Shown in pieces: positions 17,636 to 25,355 of a stretch of 64,000 nt of DNA; position 1 is the stretch's first letter, and the number at the start of each line of letters is the position of its first letter. The notes beneath the pieces were generated by a model. That model did not search any database. It saw only the letters and a list, made by a program, of their open reading frames with translations, and was not told where the DNA came from. The position numbers were made by a program, and so were the translations under genes. The stretch is from NCBI GenBank assembly GCA_964477345.1, contig CAYZDL010000001.1, positions 62,001-126,000 of the forward strand, read 5' to 3'. Origin of the DNA: JAJZEO01 sp964477345 (GTDB lineage: Bacteria; Chlamydiota; Chlamydiia; Chlamydiales; 2-12-FULL-49-11).

Positions 17636-18304
17636 ATGATCGGATTTTCGCTTGGGGTAGCCTGCTATCAAATGCTCGACTCGGGGCTTGCCAACATATT
17701 TGTCGTTGAAACGCTGAAACATGGCACCGATCCTCTTTCCTATCTTCAAATACGCTTGCAAGGACCAAATCCAGAATATTCAATATCTGAGAGTCCAAGT
17801 ACTCCTTTCAATCAACGTCATTTTTTTGTGATAAAAGAAAATGCAGCCCTATTCCACAGCATAATCTGGCCACGCTTTTTCTCTGGAACCTCAGCCTGGC
17901 GCCGTTGCGATCGCTCATTAAAGCCTTTTCCTAAATCGGTTCGAAATTTGATATCAGTGATAGGCGCTTTATCCTCAAGCTTATTGACACCAACGCTAAA
18001 TTTTCGATTTTGTAAACATGAACTGCAAGAAAATAACCGTTTTAAAAATGACCAAGGTTTTTTAGGAATCCCCCCTGAACAATCACCTGCTTACGCCACC
18101 CAATGCAAAATCGAAACATGGAGAATCGGTCTCATCGGCACTTTTCTGGTCGGTCTAAATCATGGATTATTTGAGCGTATACAAAAAAACCCGCACCGTT
18201 TTATTAAAGGAGCCATTCAGCTAACAGGAGCAACTGCACTTATCTGGTACTCGTCGAGCTCCTCATCAACCGTATCGTTTATTGCAGGAGCCTTGCTCGG
18301 CTAA
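17636..18304 (+). CDS. hypothetical membrane-associated protein, possibly truncated
   Basis: The 222-residue protein is preceded by GGAG at correct spacing. It has hydrophobic stretches near residues 1-20, 105-120, 165-180 and 195-222, the last with a run of Ser residues. Such spaced hydrophobic pairs recall chlamydial inclusion-membrane proteins, but no signature settles this. The reading frame continues in frame for 46 more protein-like codons beyond the TAA stop (see 18305), so this may be a C-terminally truncated version. No family recognised. Confidence 0.5.
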   Translation: MIGFSLGVACYQMLDSGLANIFVVETLKHGTDPLSYLQIRLQGPNPEYSISESPSTPFNQRHFFVIKENAALFHSIIWPRFFSGTSAWRRCDRSLKPFPKSVRNLISVIGALSSSLLTPTLNFRFCKHELQENNRFKNDQGFLGIPPEQSPAYATQCKIETWRIGLIGTFLVGLNHGLFERIQKNPHRFIKGAIQLTGATALIWYSSSSSSTVSFIAGALLG

Positions 18305-18445
18305 ATAGACCACATTTCATTGAGAGATTGGGCCATTGAAAATCGGCATATACCTAGTGTAGGTGGCAACGGACCAGAGCGTCCTAGTTTTTATGATAGA
18401 CACTGTGCATACCAGGCAGCTGCAAATGCATTCTCAAAAAAATGA
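18305..18445 (+). pseudogene. in-frame coding-like extension after the stop at 18304
   Basis: Directly after the TAA of the preceding gene, and in the same frame, 46 sense codons follow before TGA at 18443 (including RDWAIENRHIPSVGGNGPER). The composition is protein-like and there is no start with a ribosome binding site. A recent nonsense mutation in the upstream gene would explain it. Chance openness cannot be excluded. Confidence 0.35.
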
Positions 18446-18491
18446 TCAATATGATATGATCATCTTTCTTTAAATATTAGAAGGAGGCGTT

Positions 18492-19052
18492 ATGTCACTC
18501 AGAGCTTTAATTGCAGTTGGATCGCTATTTGTTACTTTAGTTTACGGCGATGCTAGTGCCCCTAAACCAGTAGAACAAAGGCCTGTTGTGGTTTTTGAAA
18601 CTACGGAGGGAACCTTTGAAGTGACTCTCAACCCTGAAGTAGCTCCCAAGGCGTGTGAGAATTTCCTGGGGCTTGTCAATAAGCATTACTATGATGGGAC
18701 CGTTTTTCACCGAGTGATTAAGAATTTCATGATTCAAGGAGGCGACCCAACTGGCACTGGTGCAGGCGGAGAGTCGATCTGGGGCAAATCATTTACCGAT
18801 GAGTTCTCACCTGCGATTAAATTTGACCATCCCGCAGTTCTCGCTATGGCAAACCGCGGTCCAAACACCAATGGAAGCCAATTTTTCATCACAACCGCCG
18901 CTACTCCTTGGTTAAATCAAAAACACACCATCTTTGGAGAAGTGACTAGTAGCTACGATGTAGTCCAAAAGATTGAAGGGACAAAGACGGGCCCGGGAGA
19001 TCGTCCAGTTGCACCCCAGAAAATCGTCAAAATTTACTTGAAACAGTCTTAA
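18492..19052 (+). CDS. exported cyclophilin-type peptidyl-prolyl isomerase
   Basis: A signal peptide (LRALIAVGSLFVTLVYG) is followed by a complete cyclophilin domain with FHRVIKNFMIQGGDP (catalytic Arg and the QGGD loop), ANRGPNTNGSQFFITTA, and HTIFGEV. The predicted job is folding of periplasmic or outer-membrane proteins by cis-trans isomerisation of X-Pro bonds. The length of 186 residues is normal for PpiA-like enzymes. AAGGAGG lies seven bases before the ATG. Confidence 0.92.
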   Translation: MSLRALIAVGSLFVTLVYGDASAPKPVEQRPVVVFETTEGTFEVTLNPEVAPKACENFLGLVNKHYYDGTVFHRVIKNFMIQGGDPTGTGAGGESIWGKSFTDEFSPAIKFDHPAVLAMANRGPNTNGSQFFITTAATPWLNQKHTIFGEVTSSYDVVQKIEGTKTGPGDRPVAPQKIVKIYLKQS

Positions 19053-19053
19053 G

Positions 19054-19746
19054 CTACTTGTTTACTGCTTTTTTCTCATGTTCAAGTAACCATCTTTTTC
19101 GGGCGATTCCACCACCATATCCTCCGATCTGCCCATCTGCATTGATGACTCGATGACACGGAATGACAATAGCGATCTGGTTTGCTCCATTGGCGCCACC
19201 TACCGCACGTACGGCACCGGGATTTCCAAGAGCCTTAGCAATATCGGAATAGGAGCGCGTTTCCCCCAATGGAATCTTCATTAATTCCAACCATACGTTC
19301 TTCTGAAATGGCGATCCCACCATTTTGAGAGGGGTAAGAAAGCCGTTTTCTAATCTACCTTTAAAGTAGTGGCGTAGTTCTTTTTCTATCGATTCAATAG
19401 GAGTTGCTCTACCTGGGACAATTGCAGACTTTGTCCTCTTTCGGAGAGTCTGAATCTCTTTTTCTAAGCCACGACGATTCACGAATTCAAGTAAATATAG
19501 GACTCTTTCATCGCTGATGGCGATCATGGGCCCAAGAGGTGTGTCGATCCAATCGGCTTTAAGGAGATTCACCCCCTCTGAATTTATCGGCGGGCTCCCC
19601 ATAATTTTGGAGAAGGCATCACGAAATCCACTTCCTGACTCATACCCTGAGTCAATCTGAACATCAATCACCGTTTTGTGCTCCTTAATTTTTTTCACCA
19701 ATTCTACTAATTGAAAGAATGGCTCTGGGTGGAGATATCCCACCAC
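19054..19746 (-). CDS. Ada-type methylated-DNA cysteine methyltransferase without Zn domain
   Basis: The C-terminal 150 residues are a full O6-alkylguanine-DNA alkyltransferase with acceptor Cys in IVIPCHRV and the Arg finger region NPGAVRAVGGANGANQ. In front lies half an AraC-like helix-turn-helix (DSGYESGSGFRDAFSKIMG), as in Ada. The N-terminal zinc/phosphotriester domain of Ada is missing: the open frame starts at GTG 19746 and an in-frame stop lies a few codons upstream. It repairs alkylated guanine. The regulator function is probably lost or changed. It converges with the cyclophilin gene one base away. Confidence 0.85.
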   Translation of the reverse strand: MVGYLHPEPFFQLVELVKKIKEHKTVIDVQIDSGYESGSGFRDAFSKIMGSPPINSEGVNLLKADWIDTPLGPMIAISDERVLYLLEFVNRRGLEKEIQTLRKRTKSAIVPGRATPIESIEKELRHYFKGRLENGFLTPLKMVGSPFQKNVWLELMKIPLGETRSYSDIAKALGNPGAVRAVGGANGANQIAIVIPCHRVINADGQIGGYGGGIARKRWLLEHEKKAVNK

Positions 19747-19770
19747 AATAATACCCGCTACTTCATCTGT

Positions 19771-20925
19771 TCAATTTTCCGGTGCACCTTTCTTTATAAT
19801 AGGCCTTAAAGCTAGCACAGGACCAAATACTCCACTAAAAAATAGTAACGGCGCAATACCGCCCAATCCTAAAGCTAAAGATGAGACATTTGATACAAAG
19901 CCAACCAAGACAGGCCCTATTAGAAGACCTGCGAAACCAAAGGAGGTAATAATAGCTAATGCGGAATGGGGGGCAGTTTTAGTAGATTTTCCCGCTGCAC
20001 TAAACAGAATGGGGACCATATTTGAAGCTCCTAAACCTATTAATAAAGCGCCCATTAATTCTGCATAAGGCCACCATCGACTTACTAAAATGATGAAACC
20101 ACTTGCTGCGAGTATAGCACTCATTTGAAATGTAATTGACTGACCATATCGCGAAACAATTCTATCCCCTAATAGTCGGCCCGTAATCATAGCAATCGAA
20201 AAAAATGCATAACCAATACCTGCACGGGCGGTAGAGTAATGGAGGGAAGAGTGTAAAAATTCGGCGCTCCAATCTAAAATACAACCCTCACTCATAAAAG
20301 CGACAAAACACAACACTCCTAAAATAAGCACCTTAAGCTCTAATGTCGCGGGAGAGGCTTTCGAGTGTTTTCTAGAGGACTCGTCAGGGATAAAATTTTT
20401 TCCTTGAGAAACTATGATCAGAGCAATAACTATTGAAATCAAACTTGCACAACAAAATATATTCCAGTTGTAGTTCAATAAGAGGGTTATAAACACCACT
20501 CCTAATAATCCCCCCACACTTAGTAAACAATGAAAACCCGACATAAGGGATCGACCACTTCGTGACTCTACGCTAATGGCTTGTGCATTAATAGCAATAT
20601 TCATAATGCTGGTAGCGGCTCCAAAAAAAAAGAGTGCTATACCTAAATAAACAGCGGTAGGTGCAATTGTCGATATCGGCAATGATGTAAGCACAAGGAG
20701 GCTCGAAATAATAATTACTAAAGAACTGCCCCATCGATTGACTAACCAACTAGCTAATGGCATGACAAGGACTGCTCCAATTCCCTGTACCAACATGAGG
20801 AGCCCCAATTGCCCATTGTCTAAACTCAATTGAATTTTTAAAATAGGAATCATAGGTGCCCAGCAAGCAACAGCAAGCCCCAAAGCTAAAAAAATTAATC
20901 TAGTTGCGCGATAGGATTTTTCCAT
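19771..20925 (-). CDS. MFS transporter, 12 helices
   Basis: The 384-residue protein shows about 12 hydrophobic segments. Loop 2-3 reads ASWLVNRWGSSLVIIISS, a motif A variant, and loop 8-9 GDRIVSRYGQ repeats it, as in MFS halves. The sequence resembles the FucP/YbjJ-like group of sugar or drug facilitators, but the substrate cannot be assigned. AGGAGGTGATTT directly before the ATG is a very strong ribosome binding site. Confidence 0.8.
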   Translation of the reverse strand: MEKSYRATRLIFLALGLAVACWAPMIPILKIQLSLDNGQLGLLMLVQGIGAVLVMPLASWLVNRWGSSLVIIISSLLVLTSLPISTIAPTAVYLGIALFFFGAATSIMNIAINAQAISVESRSGRSLMSGFHCLLSVGGLLGVVFITLLLNYNWNIFCCASLISIVIALIIVSQGKNFIPDESSRKHSKASPATLELKVLILGVLCFVAFMSEGCILDWSAEFLHSSLHYSTARAGIGYAFFSIAMITGRLLGDRIVSRYGQSITFQMSAILAASGFIILVSRWWPYAELMGALLIGLGASNMVPILFSAAGKSTKTAPHSALAIITSFGFAGLLIGPVLVGFVSNVSSLALGLGGIAPLLFFSGVFGPVLALRPIIKKGAPEN

Positions 20926-21063
20926 AAATCACCTCCTAAAGAAGTGTATGCCCTTAATCTATTATTATCGAAGGAAGTCTTCTTTTATTCTCTTTAAAAT
21001 ACCTTATACTGAGGTATCAGAGAGTTTTAATTTTATTTTGATTCACATTACCGCTTCTGCAAA

Positions 21064-21540
21064 TTAGCGTGAACGTCCTGTTGTATACAAAGCGAAACCA
21101 CCAATGGTCATCGCGATTCCACCTATGATATACCACATTGTAAGCTGAGTATACCGGCCTGTAGTAATTTCCGCAAGTCGTTCTACAACAGTATAACTGA
21201 CATTCAATCCAAAAACTAAACAGACAACCCCTACCACTAATAAAACGCTTCCCAATACTCTTGATAAGCCCATAAAATTCTCTTTAGCTGACTTTTCTAT
21301 ATGATCACGCACCGCAAATCTATCATGAGGATTTACATCTCCAAAAGGAATCGGTCCAGTCGAAAATTCAGTTGGTATAGAGTTCGAGGCCAAATAGACA
21401 CTATCGGTAAAACCTTGTTGAAGCTCATTAGGGAGTTGACCATACGAGTCGGAATGCCACACCGAATTTCGTTGCGAAAATAATGGTGCTACCACCCTTT
21501 GGTCTACTGTAATATAAACATAACAATCAACACTTAACAT
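21064..21540 (-). CDS. membrane protein with C-terminal DUF3185-like domain
   Basis: The first 85 residues are soluble and of unknown type. The last 65 contain two membrane helices with the DUF3185 pattern: LGSVLLVVGVVCLVFGLNVS, a polar loop with TTGRYTQLTMW, and YIIGGIAMTIGGFALY. DUF3185 proteins are usually only about 70 residues long, so the N-terminal extension is unusual. Function unknown. Confidence 0.65.
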   Translation of the reverse strand: MLSVDCYVYITVDQRVVAPLFSQRNSVWHSDSYGQLPNELQQGFTDSVYLASNSIPTEFSTGPIPFGDVNPHDRFAVRDHIEKSAKENFMGLSRVLGSVLLVVGVVCLVFGLNVSYTVVERLAEITTGRYTQLTMWYIIGGIAMTIGGFALYTTGRSR

Positions 21541-21618
21541 TACGACTAACCTGTTTTAGAGAGGAGACAAACTAGTCGATTTAACTATTTTCTGCCTATC
21601 AAAAGTTGGGTGTGATAT

Positions 21619-22641
21619 GTGAAGGAAATGCGTTACTTATCTCTATTTATTCTACTCTCTTTGTTAAGTCCAGTCAGTGCGTTTCAGCCTCATCCAATTA
21701 CCTCCTATCCTGTTGTCGGTTACAAGGAATTTTCGTTCAAGGACCAGCCTAGCGGGCAAGAGCGAACTATGCTACTCTGGTATCCGGTAGATCCTCAGAT
21801 AAAAGGAACACCTTCTTCCAACATTTGGGATCTATTTAATATTGCATTAGATGCCCCAATGTTGACCCCACGAGTCAAAAAGCCCCTGATTGTCATTTCT
21901 CATGGGTTTGGTGGCTCGCCCCATGGTCTTTCTTGGCTTATTAACAAACTCGTCTACAACAATTGTATTGTTATAGGAATTCAACATCTCGACCTAATCG
22001 AAGGTAAACCACAAATCAATATTTGGCATAGAGCACAAGATATCATCTCTCTTTTAGATCAATTTGAATCACAATCTTTTGCTAAGTTCGCAGATTTAAA
22101 TCAAATCGGTTTTGCAGGATTTTCGATGGGAGGCACTACCGGTATTTGGTTAGCGGGAGGAGAATCGACCCGCTTAAATAACTTCATCCCAAGTAAAAAA
22201 GAGGCCAATTTTGAAGGGGTAAATGCCATTAAAGAAGCTCTACCTACCCTCGATAAAGAAAAAATGATGCAAAGCTGGAAAGAGAGCCGAATCAAGGCTG
22301 CTTTTTTGATGGCTCCTGCCTGGGGCTGGATTTTTGATAAAAGGAGTCTAAATAAAATTACTATTCCGACATTCATCGTAGCTTCAAATGCCGATAACAT
22401 CTTAGTCACCAAAAACAATGCCCGATTTTTCTCAAAAAACATTCGAGACACCCACTATCAAGAGATTCCAGGTCAAGCTAGCCATTACATATTTTTATCA
22501 ATCCCTAGAGAAAAGGCTAAACTCCCGGCCAATCTCCAATACTTAATCACAGATCCCCCCACCGTTGACCGGTGGTGGATTCAATTTGAGCTTGCCAATG
22601 AAGCTTGTATGTTCTTTCAATCAAGTTTTTCCAATGAATAG
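21619..22641 (+). CDS. exported alpha/beta hydrolase, PAF-acetylhydrolase/dienelactone hydrolase-like
   Basis: A signal peptide (YLSLFILLSLLSPVSA) precedes an alpha/beta-hydrolase fold: oxyanion region LIVISHGFGGSPHGL, nucleophile elbow GFAGFSMGGTTG, a candidate acid in IVASNADNILV, and a catalytic His in QASHYIFLS. Similarity is greatest to platelet-activating-factor acetylhydrolase-like lipases. An exported esterase could act on lipids in the periplasm, inclusion or host. The start is GTG at 21619. ATG at 21628 is the alternative. Confidence 0.75.
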   Translation: MKEMRYLSLFILLSLLSPVSAFQPHPITSYPVVGYKEFSFKDQPSGQERTMLLWYPVDPQIKGTPSSNIWDLFNIALDAPMLTPRVKKPLIVISHGFGGSPHGLSWLINKLVYNNCIVIGIQHLDLIEGKPQINIWHRAQDIISLLDQFESQSFAKFADLNQIGFAGFSMGGTTGIWLAGGESTRLNNFIPSKKEANFEGVNAIKEALPTLDKEKMMQSWKESRIKAAFLMAPAWGWIFDKRSLNKITIPTFIVASNADNILVTKNNARFFSKNIRDTHYQEIPGQASHYIFLSIPREKAKLPANLQYLITDPPTVDRWWIQFELANEACMFFQSSFSNE

Positions 22642-22649
22642 GTGAACTA

Positions 22650-23534
22650 ATGTCGATTCATCTTCGGACAGATCATAAACAGCACATGAAAGTCGGAGTC
22701 TTTTTTGGGATTCTTGCCGCCCTTTTTTTCACCCTCATGAGTTTAATGATCAAGATTATTGGAGATCAAGTTTCCACTAATATGGTGGTCTTCTTTAGAT
22801 TTTTTATCAGCCTTATTTTGCTTCTTCCTTTTACGATTAAACATCATAAGAATTTGATGAAAATTACAAATCCTCTCAAATTGCTACTTAGATCGCTCTT
22901 CACCCTCTTAAGCATTGCAAGTTTTTACTACGTTCTTAAATTTGTCCCGCTGACTGAAGGTCTTCTTCTCACCAATACTTTTCCCCTCTTTATTCCCCTC
23001 ATTCTATTAATTTCTCATCGAATCCAAACATCGAAAAAGATTTGGATTGGTGTTGCCATAGGATTCATTGGCATTGTTTTCGTTTTAAAACCGAGCACAG
23101 GCCTTTTTCAACCTATTGCTCTTATCGGCCTTGCTGCAGGTTTTTTTACCGCACTTGCCACTATCACTGTCCGATTTTTAACAAAAACAAATCCCATCTT
23201 ACAAATTCTATTCTACAATTTTGTCGTCTGTTCCCTCATTTCTGGCTTCCTCTCTATATTTACTTGGAAGGCTTTTAGTTTAAACATGCTATTTCTTCTA
23301 CTAGCCACAGGAATTTTTGGGGCTATCTATCAATTTTTCATCACAATTTCTATTGCAAAAGCACCGATTCGCTACACCTCTTCCCTACAATTACTCTCTA
23401 TTATTTTTGGAGTGATTGCAGATTTCTTCATTTGGAATGAAATCCCAGACAATTATGGTGTCATTGGGATCTCTCTAGTGATCTTAGGAGGGATACTGAC
23501 TATCTATTTTGGTCAAAAAGAGTTAGAAGCCTGA
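22650..23534 (+). CDS. EamA/DMT-family transporter
   Basis: The 294-residue, ten-helix protein has the two EamA repeats, the first ending near LKFVPLTEGLLLTNTFPLFI and the second with SIAKAPIRYTSSLQLLSIIFG, the characteristic pattern of drug/metabolite transporters. Chlamydiae use relatives such as SAM transporters, but the substrate here is unknown. It follows the hydrolase gene by eight bases and is probably cotranscribed. Confidence 0.8.
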   Translation: MSIHLRTDHKQHMKVGVFFGILAALFFTLMSLMIKIIGDQVSTNMVVFFRFFISLILLLPFTIKHHKNLMKITNPLKLLLRSLFTLLSIASFYYVLKFVPLTEGLLLTNTFPLFIPLILLISHRIQTSKKIWIGVAIGFIGIVFVLKPSTGLFQPIALIGLAAGFFTALATITVRFLTKTNPILQILFYNFVVCSLISGFLSIFTWKAFSLNMLFLLLATGIFGAIYQFFITISIAKAPIRYTSSLQLLSIIFGVIADFFIWNEIPDNYGVIGISLVILGGILTIYFGQKELEA

Positions 23535-23536
23535 CT

Positions 23537-23785
23537 CTAAACATAAACTGTATGAAGCGTTTCGTTTTTCCGATCGCCTAGAACTCTCATGGTCAGATAG
23601 ATTCCTTGCTTATCGAACTCAATATATCCAAAATAACAGTCACCTTGACATAGATGAGGATCTATTGATTGAAGATGCTTGGCACTAATTGGGGTCAGAT
23701 AGAAGAGAAAAATTGGATGATTTGGACCATAACGCAAATGTTCAAGTCTGATTAATCCCTCCCCGTAAACAACCGACCAACGCAA
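23537..23785 (-). CDS. small hypothetical ORF or gene remnant
   Basis: An open frame of 82 codons starts with TTG without ribosome binding site; ten further open codons lie upstream. The sequence (RYGPNHPIFLFYLTPISAKH, then GDCYFGYIEFDKQGIYLTMR) is well balanced and looks like real protein, but starts abruptly and matches nothing I know. It may be the C-terminal remnant of a larger gene. Confidence 0.35.
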   Translation of the reverse strand: MRWSVVYGEGLIRLEHLRYGPNHPIFLFYLTPISAKHLQSIDPHLCQGDCYFGYIEFDKQGIYLTMRVLGDRKNETLHTVYV

Positions 23786-23791
23786 AGCATT

Positions 23792-24022
23792 ATGAAATCG
23801 GATATCGCAGCGATTTTAGTCCGAATCGAAAGAGGCGCCGCGCTCCTATCGATGTTTCACCCCTACTACGGCTCTCAAGATCTAGATCCAAAAAGATTTA
23901 GAATAGCCTTTCCCGAATCAAGTACCAATTCGGAAAAGATCGCCGCAAAACTGAGCCCTGAAAAGACCCGAATGAGTTTTGTCTTAGAGAAGTTCCTCTT
24001 TCCCCTAAAGGATTGCAATTGA
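23792..24022 (+). CDS. small hypothetical ORF
   Basis: A 76-codon frame from an ATG, lacking a ribosome binding site, encodes a charged soluble protein (includes SMFHPYYGSQDLDPKRFRIA). It lies divergent from the ORF at 23537 in the space between the EamA gene and the immunity cassette. All three minus frames are blocked here, so if anything is coded it is on the plus strand. Unrecognised. Confidence 0.3.
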   Translation: MKSDIAAILVRIERGAALLSMFHPYYGSQDLDPKRFRIAFPESSTNSEKIAAKLSPEKTRMSFVLEKFLFPLKDCN

Positions 24023-24039
24023 AAATGGTGATAGAAATG

Positions 24040-24342
24040 TTATTCATTACGAAAATAAGCGTATCGACCACTAAGGGGGATTTTTTTGGGAAAATCAAGG
24101 CGTTCAATTTTTCGATCAACGACATAAGCAGGGAAATTAGCGCCTACTTTATTGCATACGTTATGAGCAAGTTGAGCAAATTCATCGGTTACCTCTCCAT
24201 CGTAAAAAAATGCAAAGTACAGTATTTTTCTCTCCACATCAATATTAACCGTAACAGAGCGAAGAGAAGGTACTACGGAACCGAGTAAAGCCTCTTGCGT
24301 GTCTAACATAGCACGAGAATGTCTATAATGTTTCTCCTCCAT
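24040..24342 (-). CDS. immunity-like protein, type A, second copy
   Basis: This 100-residue protein is nearly identical to the product of 24717-25028 and differs mainly in the last 30 residues. It is also a clear distant homologue of the type B proteins, sharing LR-x-V-x-V, FFYDGE-x-x-D, IER-x-D-x-P-x-KIP and RYAY. The protein is small, soluble and acidic, as expected for a toxin-neutralising partner. It is the last gene of the toxin locus. The C-terminus ends at RNE rather than RKEQRF, so it may be drifting. The immunity role is inferred from position. Confidence 0.7.
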   Translation of the reverse strand: MEEKHYRHSRAMLDTQEALLGSVVPSLRSVTVNIDVERKILYFAFFYDGEVTDEFAQLAHNVCNKVGANFPAYVVDRKIERLDFPKKIPLSGRYAYFRNE

Positions 24343-24352
24343 AAATTCTCCT

Positions 24353-24667
24353 TTACGGATTTAGTGGTTCTTTTCGCAGATAAGCGTATTTACCTCGAGT
24401 GAAAGGGATTTTCTTAGGATAATCAACCCTTTCTATCGTATTATATGTAAAATATTCTGATAGATTTGCATCCGCTTCAGTGGCAGCAATGCTGGCTAAA
24501 TCAAAAAGTTTATCAGATATCTCGCCATCATAGAAAAAAAAGTAATAAAGGGTTTTCGTATCTACATCTACATCAACAATAACAGCTCTAAGAGCTGGCG
24601 TTACTGCATCAAGTAGTGCAATTTGCATACACAATAAACCTCGTTCCATTTTAGAAAATTCTTTCAT
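24353..24667 (-). CDS. immunity-like protein, type B, second copy
   Basis: A 104-residue protein starting MKEFSKMERGLLCMQIALLD, with AAGGATAAAGTAATA directly before the ATG. It is a close copy of the product of 25039-25353, with substitutions clustered in the central helix (ASIAATEADANLSEYF versus ASVASCEAGTNLSDYF). The shared core LYYFFFYDGEISD and PKKIPFTRGKYAYLRKE is conserved in all four genes of the array. Ten bases separate it from the type A gene, exactly as in the first cassette. Confidence 0.72.
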   Translation of the reverse strand: MKEFSKMERGLLCMQIALLDAVTPALRAVIVDVDVDTKTLYYFFFYDGEISDKLFDLASIAATEADANLSEYFTYNTIERVDYPKKIPFTRGKYAYLRKEPLNP

Positions 24668-24716
24668 TATTACTTTATCCTTAGGGCATAAGTCATTTTA
24701 ATAGAAACCATTCCAT

Positions 24717-25028
24717 TTAGAAACGCTGCTCCTTTCGTAAGTAAGCATATCGACCACTCAGGGGGATTTTTTGGGGAAAATCAAAACGTTCGATTTTTCG
24801 ATCAACGGAATAGTCAGGGAAATTAGCGCCTACTTTATTGCATACGTTATGAGCAAGTTGAGCAAATTCATCGGTTACCTCTCCATCGTAAAAAAATGCA
24901 AAGTACAGTATTTTTCTCTCCACATCAATATTAACCGTAACAGAGCGAAGAGAAGGTACTACGGAACCGAGTAAAGCCTCTTGCGTGTCTAACATAGCAC
25001 GAGAATGTCTATAATGTTTCTCCTCCAT
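24717..25028 (-). CDS. immunity-like protein, type A, first copy
   Basis: The 103-residue protein (MEEKHYRHSRAMLDTQEALL at the start) belongs to the same family as its neighbours, with FAFFYDGEVTD and KIPLSGRYAYLRKE. It follows the type B gene by ten bases and is part of the first B-A cassette downstream of the toxin gene. Type A and B differ enough to suggest an older duplication, while A1 and A2 are recent copies. A candidate to bind and block the toxin domain or a variant of it. Confidence 0.72.
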   Translation of the reverse strand: MEEKHYRHSRAMLDTQEALLGSVVPSLRSVTVNIDVERKILYFAFFYDGEVTDEFAQLAHNVCNKVGANFPDYSVDRKIERFDFPQKIPLSGRYAYLRKEQRF

Positions 25029-25038
25029 AAATTCTCCT

Positions 25039-25353
25039 TTACGGATTTAGTGGTTCTTTTCGCAGATAAGCGTATTTACCTCGAGTGAAAGGGATTTTCT
25101 TAGGATAATCAACCCTTTCTATCGTATCGTCTGTAAAATAATCTGATAGATTTGTGCCCGCTTCACAGCTTGCAACACTAGCTAAATCAAAAAGTTCATC
25201 AGATATCTCGCCATCATAGAAAAAGAAGTAATAAAGTGTTTTAGTATCTACATCCACATCAACAATAACAGCTCTAAGAGCTGGCGTTACAGCATCTAGT
25301 AATGCATTTTGCATACATAATAAAGCTCGTTCCAATTTAGAAAATTCTTTCAC
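25039..25353 (-). CDS. immunity-like protein, type B, first copy
   Basis: The start is GTG at 25353, chosen because its paralogue at 24667 starts at the same residue, and because AAGGATAGAGTAATA, which contains the last codons of the toxin gene, supplies the ribosome binding site. A longer frame to 25422 would run inside the toxin gene. The toxin stop codon ends only two bases before this start, so translation is tightly coupled, as is usual for toxin and cognate immunity. The 104 residues include YYFFFYDGEISDE and IERVDYPKKIPFTRGKYAY. Confidence 0.78.
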   Translation of the reverse strand: MKEFSKLERALLCMQNALLDAVTPALRAVIVDVDVDTKTLYYFFFYDGEISDELFDLASVASCEAGTNLSDYFTDDTIERVDYPKKIPFTRGKYAYLRKEPLNP

Positions 25354-25355
25354 TA

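Larger units (their letters stand above)
24129..25127. repeat. tandem direct repeat of the B-A immunity cassette
   Basis: The segments 24129-24441 and 24815-25127 read as identical over 313 bases, offset by exactly 686. The identity covers most of the type A gene, the ten-base spacer and the 3' part of the type B gene. Outside this core, the copies are similar but diverged, so either the duplication is old and the core was homogenised by gene conversion, or diversifying change is focused on the flanks. Confidence 0.9.

Noticed and set aside
24771..24974. plus-strand ORF, nearly repeated at 24013-24288
   Set aside because: Both copies are antisense shadows of the duplicated type A immunity-like genes.
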